Below, in pieces: positions 35,641 to 44,040 of a stretch of 64,000 nucleotides of DNA. Location of the stretch: IMG/VR virus record IMGVR_UViG_3300021962_000056, positions 28,532 to 92,531 of that record. One strand, given 5' to 3'. Numbering within the stretch: position 1 is the stretch's first letter; every line of letters starts with the position of its first letter. A program made the position numbers and the translations under genes. Under the pieces are notes generated by a model. That model saw only the letters and a list, made by a program, of their open reading frames with translations, had not been told where the DNA came from and searched no databases. This DNA is from a virus.

Positions 35641-35819
35641 GCGACACAGCAACTACAACACAAGCCCTCCTGCAAACAGCACCAGAAAACCTCTCAGCCG
35701 AAGCCAAGTACCGTTTCTATGAACGCCTCGGCATCCTGTGCGGCAACGCGGTAGCAACCCCTGAGCAACTCCGGATCGCGCAGCTGGAAGCGGTCGAGTA
35801 CGATATGAACCACGACTAA
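35637..35819 (+). CDS. Small hypothetical protein
   Basis: A 60-aa protein, ATG 35637 (ATGA overlap with the nuclease stop). The N-terminus is Thr/Ala-rich and the rest helical (AKYRFYERLGILCGNAVATP). It lies between nuclease and primase. No motif recognised. Confidence 0.65.
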   Translation: MSDTATTTQALLQTAPENLSAEAKYRFYERLGILCGNAVATPEQLRIAQLEAVEYDMNHD

Positions 35820-35837
35820 CCACCCCTCACTACAAGC

Positions 35838-38051
35838 ATGACCCTCACCGAACTCTCGGACGCACTCTCCGTCCGTGTCGCAGAACTCTGCGCTCAACTC
35901 CTCCCTGCCGGCCGTCAGGTCGGCAACCAGTGGATCGTCGGCAACGTCTTCGGCGACGCTGGCGACTCCTGTTACGTCGAACTCGCTGGCCCCAAGCAGG
36001 GCCTGTGGTACGACCACGCCGCTGGTCAGGGCGGCGATCTCCTCGAACTTATCGGTCAGCACCACGTCTACCCCAAGGCCCGTGCTGCCCAGTGGGCACG
36101 CGAATTCCTCGGTATCCGCGACGATTACCAGCCTGAACCCCGCCGATTCGATCCCCTCAAACACGGCCACCGCAACGACGCCTCCCAGCCGTACCGCTAC
36201 GGCTCCGCTGCCTGGCCTTATCCCGACGCCGACGGCACCATCCAGGCCTACGTCGTCCGCTTCGACCTCCCTGACGGCTCCAAGGACGTCCGCCCCCTCC
36301 GGTTCCTGCCGCCCGATAACGTCCCACCCGACCTCCTCAACCCACGCCACTGGCGCTGGAAGGGCTGGGTCGCTCCCGAGGAGGTCCCCCTCTTCAACCT
36401 CCACCTCCTCGCCCGGCGCCCGAACGACCCCGTCCTCATCGTTGAGGGCGAGAAAACCGCCGTCGCAGCATCCAAGCTCTTCCCGTCCCACGTCGTCCTC
36501 ACCTGGCAGGGCGGTTCCAAGCGGGTCGCCCGTGCTGCTATCGACCCTCTCCTGACCCGCGCCACCCCGATCGTCCTGTGGCCCGACGCCGACAAACCCG
36601 GCCGCGACGCCATGGTCTACCTGAAAGCCCGCCTGCCCGCCGCCCGCCTCGTATCACTCCCCGATTTCCTCCCCGAGGGCTGGGACCTCGCTGATCCAAT
36701 CCCACCTGACGTATCCATCCAGGGCCTCCTCGACGCCGCTGGCGATCCACCACGCCCGGTTCCCGCTGAGCCGCAGGCTGCGTCACCTAATCCGCTTGAC
36801 GACCTCCACTACGACCCTAATTCCGGCCAGTGGTGGACCCGCAACGCCTGGGGCGATTACGCCCAGATCAACGGCGAGCGCGTCCGCACGTTCCTCACTG
36901 AGTCCGGCGTCTCCCACGTCAAAGACCAGACCGGATCCTCTGACGTCGATCGTGAACTCCTCCGGCGCACCCGCGATACCCTGATCGAATACGCCGGCCC
37001 ACTCGCCGGCCACCGCGCTGGCCTGTACGGCACGATCCTCGTCACGCGCTCCGTCGTACCGCTCGCTGGCGTCCCCGGCTTCTGCGGCCGTCTCCAGACC
37101 TACCTCCACAACCTCCTCGACCAGAACGACGACCAGTACTGGCGCCTCATCTACTGGCTTGCGCTCCGTCGGCAGGCCGTCCTGACAGGCATCTGGCGAT
37201 CCAGTCAGGCACTCGCGCTGGTCGGCCCCGCTGCGTGCGGCAAGTCCTTCGTGCAGTCCGCCATCATCACGCGCCTGCTCGGCGGCCGCATCGCCAAGCC
37301 CTACCGCTACATGAGTGGCGCCACGGACTTCAACGGCGACCTCTTCACCTCCGAGCACCTCTGTATCGAAGACGAAGCCCCTGGCCGCGACATCCACTCC
37401 CGGCGCACGCTCGGCTCGAACATCAAATCCATGCTGTTCGCCCAGAACCAGTCCTGCCACCCCAAGAACCGCCAAGCCATCACCCTCAAGCCCATCTGGG
37501 CTATGTCCATCTCCCTCAACGACGAACCCGAGAACCTCCAGGTCCTCCCGCCCCTCGACCCGTCCCTCATGGACAAACTCATTATCCTCCGCTGCGTCCG
37601 CCAGACCCTCCCGTGGCCCGGCCCCGAAATCGAAGTCCTCAAGGACATCCTCGAAACCGAACTCGCCGCCTTCGCCCACTACCTCGACGGCCTCACCGTC
37701 CCTGAGCACCTCGTCGAACCCCGCTGCGGCCTCAAGGCCTACCAGCACCCAGCCATCCTCGAAGAACTCATGCAGCTGTCACCGGAGCACCAACTCATCG
37801 GCCTCATCGACACCGTGATCTTCGAGAACGAATTCCTCACCTGGAGAGGAACGGCCGCCGACCTCGAAACCCTCCTCCGTGACTCCAAGTATTCCAGGGA
37901 GGCCGACCGGCTCTTCCGGTTCAACACCGCCTGCGGAGTCTACCTCGCTCGGCTGCATGAGCAGGATCCGGAGCGCATCAAGAAGACCAAGGCAGGCGGT
38001 AAGGTGAAGTGGGCCATCTCACCGCCACAGAAAACGGAGACGTGGAGTTGA
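35838..38051 (+). CDS. Toprim primase fused to SF3-like helicase
   Basis: A 737-aa protein, ATG 35838. The N-terminus has WYDHAAGQGGDLLELIGQHH, a DnaG-like zinc-free region; Toprim shows VEGEKT (202-207) and the DAD motif (about 250-252). The C-terminal helicase has Walker A GPAACGKS (463-470) and Walker B LCIEDE (about 508-513), as in SF3 phage primase-helicases. It would prime and unwind DNA at the fork. Its sense strand is strikingly C-rich, unlike the AAA+ operon that follows. Confidence 0.85.
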   Translation: MTLTELSDALSVRVAELCAQLLPAGRQVGNQWIVGNVFGDAGDSCYVELAGPKQGLWYDHAAGQGGDLLELIGQHHVYPKARAAQWAREFLGIRDDYQPEPRRFDPLKHGHRNDASQPYRYGSAAWPYPDADGTIQAYVVRFDLPDGSKDVRPLRFLPPDNVPPDLLNPRHWRWKGWVAPEEVPLFNLHLLARRPNDPVLIVEGEKTAVAASKLFPSHVVLTWQGGSKRVARAAIDPLLTRATPIVLWPDADKPGRDAMVYLKARLPAARLVSLPDFLPEGWDLADPIPPDVSIQGLLDAAGDPPRPVPAEPQAASPNPLDDLHYDPNSGQWWTRNAWGDYAQINGERVRTFLTESGVSHVKDQTGSSDVDRELLRRTRDTLIEYAGPLAGHRAGLYGTILVTRSVVPLAGVPGFCGRLQTYLHNLLDQNDDQYWRLIYWLALRRQAVLTGIWRSSQALALVGPAACGKSFVQSAIITRLLGGRIAKPYRYMSGATDFNGDLFTSEHLCIEDEAPGRDIHSRRTLGSNIKSMLFAQNQSCHPKNRQAITLKPIWAMSISLNDEPENLQVLPPLDPSLMDKLIILRCVRQTLPWPGPEIEVLKDILETELAAFAHYLDGLTVPEHLVEPRCGLKAYQHPAILEELMQLSPEHQLIGLIDTVIFENEFLTWRGTAADLETLLRDSKYSREADRLFRFNTACGVYLARLHEQDPERIKKTKAGGKVKWAISPPQKTETWS

Positions 38052-38084
38052 CACCATCGCATAAACGCGTCATCGTGCGATCGC

Positions 38085-38504
38085 ATGAATACAAAAACCA
38101 TACTACGCAACATGAAACCCGGAGAGAGCATCCTCATCTCTGGAGCTATGGCCTCCGAGGCAGATCAGATGGGTGGGTTTGCCGTCCAAGGCAATTACAT
38201 CGTCTGCATCAACGATCCGAAGCGTTACGACCCACCGATCATCTTCGGTCCCGACGGGTACCGCCGTGGATTCAACTGGATCAAAAACCTGCCTCCGGTT
38301 GGATGGACAGGCACGACCACTGAACTCAAGGCCTACGTCCGCGATCCAGAGACGCTCACCTCATTCGGTCGTCGTCTACGGATCTTCAACGAAGCGACTA
38401 AGTGCTTTGATCGCATGACCAAGTGCTCTAACCGCCCCTGGCGAGTCCGGGAAATCCCCGAGGAATACGACCTCATCGACACCTTCATCAAGGATCCACA
38501 GTGA
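38085..38504 (+). CDS. Hypothetical protein in the replication operon
   Basis: A 139-aa protein, ATG 38085. Gly/Pro-rich N-terminal half, then a helical basic C-terminus (CFDRMTKCSNRPWRVREIPE). No motif recognised. It is coupled to the next gene by a GTGA overlap and may serve the replication proteins upstream. Confidence 0.65.
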   Translation: MNTKTILRNMKPGESILISGAMASEADQMGGFAVQGNYIVCINDPKRYDPPIIFGPDGYRRGFNWIKNLPPVGWTGTTTELKAYVRDPETLTSFGRRLRIFNEATKCFDRMTKCSNRPWRVREIPEEYDLIDTFIKDPQ

Positions 38505-38869
38505 ATATCCTCACCCGACTCATGCGCCTGCGAGCAGACGGAGGACTCCACCGTGGTGTACACCATCCTGCCGTTTGGGAACGAGCAGTGATGCTGGCGA
38601 AACTCATGCCGCATCTGGAGATCACAGAATTCTCCATCACCTCGAATTACAACTGCCCTAAGATCGACCTCATCATAGCCAACGAAGGCCGAGAAATCGA
38701 CTTCCCAGACGGCGGCACACATACCCTCAAGGATATCTGGGAGGCTCAACTGAACCCTCGACCCAAGATCGAAACCCTCGAACTACATCTTCGACTCCTG
38801 GCAAAGCACTTTCCGAAATTGGTGAAGAAAAGGCACAAAGAGCGAGTCATCATCTGGTCATTCAAGTAA
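38501..38869 (+). CDS. Hypothetical protein, last gene of the replication operon
   Basis: A 122-aa protein starting at GTG 38501 (GTGA overlap). Mixed alpha/beta with KIETLELHLRLLAKHFPKLV and a basic C-terminus. No recognised domain. A terminator follows 14 bases after its stop. Confidence 0.65.
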   Translation: MNILTRLMRLRADGGLHRGVHHPAVWERAVMLAKLMPHLEITEFSITSNYNCPKIDLIIANEGREIDFPDGGTHTLKDIWEAQLNPRPKIETLELHLRLLAKHFPKLVKKRHKERVIIWSFK

Positions 38870-38882
38870 ACGCGTAAATTCT

Positions 38883-38907
38883 CACCCCCTCTAGTAGGGG
38901 GTGTTTT
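38883..38907 (+). terminator. Rho-independent terminator of the replication operon
   Basis: CACCCCCT (38883-38890), loop CTAGT, AGGGGGTG (38896-38903), then TTTT: an 8-bp G/C-rich stem directly after the last gene of the operon. Confidence 0.88.
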
Positions 38908-39392
38908 GTAGGGCCTGTGAGGGGTGTAGCCGTACCCTCACCAGCGTTTTTCGCCTGGTTCTTAAGGGTTTCCGGAAAATAATCCGAAAAGTAGGGGGGT
39001 GGCTTAAACTTATTGGTTCCAAATGCAGGAAACGTTTCTGCTTCGTTTGCCGACGAAGCCACACATAAACCCGCATTGCGGAACCATTAATATCAGCTTT
39101 ACCCCATACTACCACTACCAGAAGAGAGTTAAGTGCTGAGAATGAGGGCAAAAACGTGGGGTGAGGGTCTGAGGATACCCCTACTAGCCCCCTCTAACCC
39201 CCTAGTTTGGTTTGGAAAGTGTCCTAGGTATTGGGGAGGGGGTCCCACGGCGACCAGTCACCGGGCCGGGCCCCCTCCCACCCCACCCCGTGGGGACGGT
39301 CCAGCCCGTAAGGTATCCTTTATGGGTCCCACGGCCAGAGACCCGGGCAGCATGCCGTGCTAGCACCGTCGGCCGGCCATGCTAGCACCGGC
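38908..39392. other. Structured non-coding region, candidate origin or partition region
   Basis: No convincing gene in 485 bases. It contains palindrome GAAACGTTTC (39029-39038), a perfect 7-bp hairpin GCTTCGT/ACGAAGC (39040-39059), C-tracts at 39178, 39188 and 39198 spaced 10 bases apart, and two TGCTAGCA octamers 22 bp apart (39358-39387) around GGCCGGCC. The left half is A/T-rich, the right G/C-rich. GC skew of the plus strand changes sign across it although genes on both sides point the same way. Confidence 0.6.
39358..39387. repeat. Paired TGCTAGCA palindromes
   Basis: TGCTAGCA at 39358-39365 and 39380-39387, each followed by CCG, are separated centre to centre by 22 bp, about two helical turns, with GGCCGGCC (39371-39378) between. 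They are the only intergenic copies of the octamer found here; nine others are in genes. Confidence 0.75.
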
Positions 39393-39731
39393 TCAGGCAC
39401 CGAGGTCAGGGGGAACGGCCGGGCTCACGTCCAGCATCGGGGCGGAGGGGCGCTTTCCACCAGATGCGGCGGGGCGGCGGGGGATCCCGAGGAGGTCGAT
39501 TAGCTGGTCCTGCACCGAGACCATGGCCTTGGCGGCGGAGATCCTTTCGTCGGCAGGTGCGGTCGGGTTTTCGGCAATGTCCCCGAGGTCCCCGGCAACG
39601 CGACGCAGGCGGAGAACCATTTGAGCCGGCAGCGTGGCCCTTGCGACCGCTAGAACCGTCCCCGTCCGGTGTTCTCTTCGGCTCAGACTTTTCGGGCTCA
39701 AATCGGGGGTGACTTTTTCTAGCGTCGGCAT
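39393..39731 (-). CDS. Helical hypothetical protein, possible small terminase-like
   Basis: A 112-aa protein, ATG 39729-39731, minus strand between plus-strand operons. RATLPAQMVLRLRRVAGDLG is helical, followed by ADERISAAKAMVSVQDQLID, and the C-terminus is Pro-rich. Composition recalls small packaging or DNA-binding proteins, but no HTH is clear. The direct repeat at 39731-39750 sits at its start. Confidence 0.5.
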   Translation of the reverse strand: MPTLEKVTPDLSPKSLSRREHRTGTVLAVARATLPAQMVLRLRRVAGDLGDIAENPTAPADERISAAKAMVSVQDQLIDLLGIPRRPAASGGKRPSAPMLDVSPAVPPDLGA

Positions 39732-39750
39732 GACTGACAATGACTGACGC
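39731..39750. repeat. Tandem 10-bp repeat at a divergent promoter region
   Basis: TGACTGACAA TGACTGACGC: two copies of TGACTGAC exactly one helical turn apart, just upstream of the minus-strand gene 39393-39731 and before the plus-strand operon at 39850. Such phasing fits a binding site for two protein units on one face of the DNA. Confidence 0.5.
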
Positions 39751-39849
39751 AACCCCAATTTCAACCAATGTTTGCCGAGGTTTTCCGTGAAATCTGATTC
39801 TGAGGGGTTGACACATAAAGCGCTCTATGCAAGACTACGGCTCCACGGT

Positions 39850-39963
39850 ATGAAAAACACAACGAAACGCACTCTCCGAAACGTAGCGCTGGCGCTGCTG
39901 GCGCTGGCTGTTCTGGCCCTTTTGGGCTGGCTCGAAACTCAGGCCGGACTCCCCAACCACTAA
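39850..39963 (+). CDS. Single-span membrane microprotein
   Basis: A 37-aa protein, ATG 39850: a basic start (KNTTKRTLR), a 17-residue hydrophobic segment (VALALLALAVLALLG) and a short tail. It opens the AAA+ operon. A TTGACA at 39808-39813 lies upstream without a clear -10 box. Function unknown. Confidence 0.6.
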   Translation: MKNTTKRTLRNVALALLALAVLALLGWLETQAGLPNH

Positions 39964-39982
39964 CCCAAACCAAACCGAAACT

Positions 39983-41056
39983 ATGGAATACAACGAAATC
40001 GAAACCGCGACGGTGCAAGCCCTCCGCGATGAATGCCGGAAACTGAAGCTTGGCACTGGAATGCAAATTGCCGGCGCTTCCAAAGCCACGTTGCAATCGG
40101 CCCTCCGGGCCAATGCATGGCCGGCCCCGGCCCCTGCATCCGATCCAGCGGCGGCACTGACGGCCGCACTGGCCGCACTCATGCCGGCCCCCGGGATGGA
40201 CGAGGAACGGGTGAGGGCCCTGATTCGCGAAGAGATCCCGGCCCCGCCGACGATTCGGGTTGTGGTCCCCGATCGGCCCGAGGTTGAAATGTCCCGGCAG
40301 CATGAGCGGTTTCCCCTGTTGCTTCAGACGCTGGCCGTCGGCCTGAACGTGTTGTTGGTGGGCCCGGCCGGCACCGGGAAAACCACGGCGGCACGGAAAG
40401 CGGCGGAGGCCCTCGGGCTTGGGTTCTCATGCCTGAGCGTCGGGCCCCAGACTTCCAAGTCTGACCTGCTGGGCTTCATCGACGCTGGGGGGACCTACCG
40501 GGAGAGCCTGTTTGTCCAAGCCTACCGCGACGGCGGCGTGTTCCTCTTGGACGAGATTGACGCTGGAAACGCCGGCGTGCTGACGGTCCTGAATGCGGCG
40601 CTGGCCGGCGACGTGATGGCCACGCCGGCCGGTATGGTGAGCCGGTCCCCCCGGTTTCTGACGGTGGCCGGGGCGAACACCTACGGGCAGGGGGCCTCCC
40701 GGCAGTATGTGGGCCGCAACCAGCTGGACGCCGCCACGCTGGACCGCTTCGCCGTTTTGGACTGGCCAGTGGACGAAGGACTGGAAGCCGCGATGATCGG
40801 CCTCCCGGCTCCGGCTCCGGCGCTGGACGTGGCCCGGGGCGGGTTGGTGGATCCGGCCGGGTGGCTGGGCCGGGTGCGTGCCGTGCGTGCGGCGTGCGAG
40901 AAACAACAGGTGCGTGCCGTGGTTTCGCCGCGAGCGACTCAGGCCGGCGTGGCGCTGCTAGCGGCCGGCGTGGGCCGGTTCTGGGTTGAGGAAATGGTCC
41001 TCTGGCGTGGGATGCCGGCCGATGCCCGGGCCCGAGTGGAAGGGGGCTGCAAGTGA
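39983..41056 (+). CDS. MoxR-like AAA+ ATPase
   Basis: A 357-aa protein, ATG 39983. Residues 1-95 have a SAP-like helical start (QALRDECRKLKLGTGMQIAG) and an Ala/Pro linker. The ATPase has Walker A GPAGTGKT (127-134), Walker B VFLLDEID (186-193) and a sensor region with RNQLDAATLDRF, as in MoxR/AAA_5 remodelling ATPases. MoxR-type proteins act with a partner that carries a metal-ion-dependent or adaptor domain; the next gene may be that partner. Confidence 0.8.
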   Translation: MEYNEIETATVQALRDECRKLKLGTGMQIAGASKATLQSALRANAWPAPAPASDPAAALTAALAALMPAPGMDEERVRALIREEIPAPPTIRVVVPDRPEVEMSRQHERFPLLLQTLAVGLNVLLVGPAGTGKTTAARKAAEALGLGFSCLSVGPQTSKSDLLGFIDAGGTYRESLFVQAYRDGGVFLLDEIDAGNAGVLTVLNAALAGDVMATPAGMVSRSPRFLTVAGANTYGQGASRQYVGRNQLDAATLDRFAVLDWPVDEGLEAAMIGLPAPAPALDVARGGLVDPAGWLGRVRAVRAACEKQQVRAVVSPRATQAGVALLAAGVGRFWVEEMVLWRGMPADARARVEGGCK

Positions 41057-41835
41057 AGCGGACCACGATCGAATGCGACGGGCTGGCGGCGTTCCTGAGC
41101 CCGGGGCCCCGGTTGGCTCTGGATCGCGACTCCAGCGAGTCTGGATCGGCGGAATTTACTGGGAGCCGATCTTATGCGGAGGCGGTCCAGATTATGCGCG
41201 ACGGGTGGCCGGAAGGTGCCGAACAGGCCCGGGCCCTGAGTGCCCAGCTGGGCGCCGAAACGGCCGACAGTCTGACGTGCGAGCGGCCGGCCCCCGTTTG
41301 GGACGTGGCCGGCGATGATGCCGACGTGGCGCGATATCTGGAAGGCGAGCCCGAGAACATGGTGGCTTGGATGCCTGAGCCCGTGCCGGCGGCGGGGCGG
41401 GTTGTCCGGCTCCTCCTCGGTGGCCGGGTGGCGTATCACGTGACGGCCGAAATGATGCGCACGGCGGCCGTCATGCTGGCGGCGGCGGCCGATGCGCTGG
41501 AAGCCCGAGGCGTGCGGGTGGAAATCGTGGTCGCCTATGCCGTGGCGTGGGGGTCAACGATGCTGGAAATCCGGCACCGTTTGAAAGCGGCCGAAGAGCC
41601 GCTGGACCTGCCACGGGTTGTGGCCGGGATGCATCCCTCAGCGTTCCGGCGGGTGGCGTTCCGCTGGATGGAGACCGTGGCGGACCTGCCGGCCGGGTAT
41701 GGTTGCGGCGGGACCATCACGGTGGCCGACGGGGACGTAGTCCTGAACATCGAAAAGCTATCGGCAATCAGGCCCGACGGCCGGGCGGCGTGGCTGAAAG
41801 AACAGGCCGAGGCGGTGCTGGGAATCCCGGCCTGA
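41053..41835 (+). CDS. AAA+-associated protein, DUF7192-like
   Basis: A 260-aa protein starting at GTG 41053, overlapping the ATPase stop as GTGA. GSRSYAEAVQIMRDGWPEGA resembles the core of DUF7192 proteins, which I know as partners of phage MoxR ATPases with a VWA-like fold; MHPSAFRRVAFRWMETVADL matches their C-terminal helix. No MIDAS metal site is obvious. Translational coupling suggests a complex with the ATPase. Confidence 0.7.
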   Translation: MKRTTIECDGLAAFLSPGPRLALDRDSSESGSAEFTGSRSYAEAVQIMRDGWPEGAEQARALSAQLGAETADSLTCERPAPVWDVAGDDADVARYLEGEPENMVAWMPEPVPAAGRVVRLLLGGRVAYHVTAEMMRTAAVMLAAAADALEARGVRVEIVVAYAVAWGSTMLEIRHRLKAAEEPLDLPRVVAGMHPSAFRRVAFRWMETVADLPAGYGCGGTITVADGDVVLNIEKLSAIRPDGRAAWLKEQAEAVLGIPA

Positions 41836-41924
41836 GCAGAGCACGGCCGGCCCTGCGGGGCTGGTCCTCTCTGCCCAGAGTGGGCCGACGGTGCCGGGCC
41901 GGTCCCGGTTGTTGAGTAGATGCC

Positions 41925-42551
41925 ATGAAGAAAAACAAAGGACAGGTGCGGTTTAATACCCTGCGGGTTGACCCAGCGGCCGGAACCATCACGCCGGCGC
42001 TGGACTCTTTCGAGAGTGCCCGGGAATGGATCGGGGCGGACCTGCTGGAGTGCGTGCGGTGCGGATCCGGCGTTGACTGCTGGATTGACGAAGAGGGAAT
42101 GCTCCGCGACGGGGCGGACCACTGGATCCTCGGGGGCGAGCAGCTGCTGGCCGGCCGGGCCGTGTTCGCCGGGACCGTGGATGGAGAATGGCGTGACCTA
42201 CCGATCCCGACCGGAGTCGTCGCAGCGGCGGTCAGCTGGATCCCGAAGGCGTTCAAGGCTCAGGCTCAGGAGATTGCCGACGGGATGCGGCCGGTGGCCG
42301 TGGCGTGGAACGCGGAAGGGATGGCGCAGCTGGAGAAGATGAACCGCGAGCACGCCGGCCGAGTTGAATTGCTGGCGGTGTCGGCGGTGCAGGGGAGGGA
42401 GACGCTCGGGCTCGGGGACGTGGTGACGTGCCCGGGAGGGATAACCGGATTCGTTCAGGCGATCGACGGGGACCGGGTGACGGTGTTGACCGTGGAAGGT
42501 GAGCCGGTGTTTGACCGGGCGGACCTCGAAAAGGTTTACATGGAGGACTGA
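41925..42551 (+). CDS. Hypothetical protein in the AAA+ operon
   Basis: A 208-aa protein, ATG 41925 with an 89-base hairpin-containing spacer before it. A Cys pair (ECVRCGSGVDCWIDEEGML) and WILGGEQLLAGRAVFAG recall phage proteins of a DUF3846-like type, and the last 70 residues form a small beta domain (DVVTCPGGITGFVQAIDGD). Function unknown. Confidence 0.6.
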   Translation: MKKNKGQVRFNTLRVDPAAGTITPALDSFESAREWIGADLLECVRCGSGVDCWIDEEGMLRDGADHWILGGEQLLAGRAVFAGTVDGEWRDLPIPTGVVAAAVSWIPKAFKAQAQEIADGMRPVAVAWNAEGMAQLEKMNREHAGRVELLAVSAVQGRETLGLGDVVTCPGGITGFVQAIDGDRVTVLTVEGEPVFDRADLEKVYMED

Positions 42552-42556
42552 CCCGG

Positions 42557-42584
42557 CGGTGGCTGGCGTGACAGGCGAGCCACC
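42557..42584 (+). promoter_or_regulatory. Intergenic hairpin, GGTGGCYGGCGTG type
   Basis: GGTGGCT (42558-42564) pairs with AGCCACC (42578-42584). The left arm plus its flank, CGGTGGCTGGCGTG, recurs at 44050-44063 in the same operon. No T-run follows. A transcript-processing or translation-control structure is possible. Confidence 0.5.
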
Positions 42585-42622
42585 TGCGGATCGGTCCCCA
42601 GTAAGGACTGACCAGAAAAACT

Positions 42623-42910
42623 ATGAAGACAGAACAACACTACACCCCCGGCCCGTGGCACACACAAGGATGCACGATTTACGCCGGAAAAAACCGAGTC
42701 GCTCAAACGTGGGATGCCGAATACGACGGAATGCCGACACCCGCGATGGAAGCCGACGCTGGCCTGATCGCAGCGGCTCCGGAGTTGTTGGCGGCATTGG
42801 ACGGAATCCTCCAATGGTGGATGGAATCGGACGGCGGCGACGATATGCCGGCGGAATTGTTTGATCGGGCTCAGGCGGTGCTGAAGGTGGCCAAGGGAGG
42901 TGCGTTGTGA
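42623..42910 (+). CDS. TPGPW-family small phage protein
   Basis: A 95-aa protein, ATG 42623. YTPGPWHTQGCTIYAGKN and the later ADAGLIAAAPELLAALDGIL define a phage family of unknown function. A relative is at 54194-54451 in B, with TPGPW and ARIIAAAPQMLLALE. Coupled to the next gene by GTGA. Confidence 0.78.
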   Translation: MKTEQHYTPGPWHTQGCTIYAGKNRVAQTWDAEYDGMPTPAMEADAGLIAAAPELLAALDGILQWWMESDGGDDMPAELFDRAQAVLKVAKGGAL

Positions 42911-43188
42911 AACGTGAACCTAACGCCTTTGATGCCGCCTTCGCAGCTGCGATGCTCGGCGCACGGATGGAGAACGCCAGTCTGGACACTCTGACGAGAG
43001 TGGCGCTGGCCGCGCTAGCGATAGCTGAATTGGAGGCTCAAGAGCATATCCCGGAAGGGTACTACGAGCCGCTGATTGACCGTGTCGCAGAGCGCTTAAA
43101 AGGCGGGTGGCCGGGTCACGCAAGGATGATAATCGGGGCGGCAGTGCGGGACGTGCTGGCCAACATGAAGGAGCGTGGCAATGAGTGA
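42907..43188 (+). CDS. Small helical hypothetical protein
   Basis: A 93-aa protein starting at GTG 42907 (GTGA overlap). Predicted helical (VALAALAIAELEAQEHIPEG), ends basic. It overlaps the next start at 43181. No motif. Confidence 0.65.
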   Translation: MKREPNAFDAAFAAAMLGARMENASLDTLTRVALAALAIAELEAQEHIPEGYYEPLIDRVAERLKGGWPGHARMIIGAAVRDVLANMKERGNE

Positions 43189-43420
43189 CCTGACCATCGA
43201 GCGCGGCCGAGGTGCGACCTACGCGACGGACCGCTGGACGGTGTACGAGCACGGCGTCTACGAGCGCGGATCCGTGCTGGAAGGCCAGAGCCGGCGCGTC
43301 TGGCTGGATGACTTCGATACGCTGGATGAGGCGGTGATCGCTTACCCAGATGCGGACGTGATCGACGGCAGCACGTACCGGAAGCCAAGTCTGAACCACC
43401 TGCCCGGGGAGGACGAATGA
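43181..43420 (+). CDS. Small hypothetical phage protein
   Basis: A 79-aa protein. Start ATG 43181, with GGAG ten bases upstream, is preferred over ATG 43175. DRWTVYEHGVYERGSVLEGQ and DTLDEAVIAYPDADV are typical of a conserved small phage protein of unknown role. ATGA overlap with the next gene. Confidence 0.7.
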   Translation: MSDLTIERGRGATYATDRWTVYEHGVYERGSVLEGQSRRVWLDDFDTLDEAVIAYPDADVIDGSTYRKPSLNHLPGEDE

Positions 43421-43680
43421 CCCTCGCCGAAGCCGAACTTTCAACCCGCTTGGCCGCGCTGGTCGGGCCTGAGTCCGTCCGTGGTCCGATGCTCTCGGCC
43501 TACGATGCCCTGCTGCTAGCGCGGGAAATCCGCAGGTGGGGTCGTGACCTGCCGGTCGGGGCCGAGGAGTTTCTGGCCGGTTGTCTGCGCCGTCGTGAGC
43601 GCCGACTGACGAAGGATTCCGCTCGGGATCTGGTCGTGTTGGCCGTTGACTACTGCGGGAAACGGATTACGGTGTACTGA
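43417..43680 (+). CDS. Small basic helical protein
   Basis: An 87-aa protein, ATG 43417. Helical and basic in the second half (CLRRRERRLTKDSARDLVVL). Function unknown; part of the late small-gene series of the operon. Confidence 0.65.
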   Translation: MTLAEAELSTRLAALVGPESVRGPMLSAYDALLLAREIRRWGRDLPVGAEEFLAGCLRRRERRLTKDSARDLVVLAVDYCGKRITVY

Positions 43681-43698
43681 TTGAGATTGAGGTTACGC

Positions 43699-44040
43699 AT
43701 GAAACCTGAACTGCTAGCAGCACTGATCGCCGTGGAATCCGGCGGAAACGACCTGGCTCGGGGCCGGCACGGCGAACTCGGTGCTCTCCAGGTGCGACGC
43801 TGTGTCGTCACGGACGTCAACCGAGTCGTCGGGGGAAATTACCGATGGGCTGACATGACCAACCGAGTCGTTGCCACGAAGGTGGCTGATATTTACCTGA
43901 CCCACTGGTCGAAGCGTATCGGCCGGCCGGCGACTGACAGGGACCTTGCACTGATCTGGCATCACGGACCGAACGGGTGGAAACGCCCGGGCGGGGTGTA
44001 CTGGAAGCGAGTGCATGACCGAGTCGTCGCAGCGAAATGA
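43699..44040 (+). CDS. Lysozyme-like / lytic transglycosylase-like protein
   Basis: A 113-aa protein, ATG 43699. LLAALIAVESGGNDLARGRH contains the catalytic Glu of the SLT-like fold (VESGG), followed by GELGALQV and a late LIWHHGPNGW motif. There is no signal peptide. A homologue (LLLSALIAVESGGNDQAKGR) is at 53826-54191. It may degrade peptidoglycan at lysis or entry. A TGCTAGCA site is in its first codons (43712). Confidence 0.75.
   Translation: MKPELLAALIAVESGGNDLARGRHGELGALQVRRCVVTDVNRVVGGNYRWADMTNRVVATKVADIYLTHWSKRIGRPATDRDLALIWHHGPNGWKRPGGVYWKRVHDRVVAAK

Noticed and set aside
39178-39202. G-quadruplex on the minus strand
   Set aside because: Only three G-tracts in a row; a fourth of suitable spacing is missing.
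39133-39363. Frame of 76 aa in the structured intergenic region
   Set aside because: Pro/Gly/Trp-heavy composition produced by C/G tracts; no start signal.
39808-39836. TTGACA as a promoter for the AAA+ operon
   Set aside because: No acceptable -10 box at 16-18 bases.
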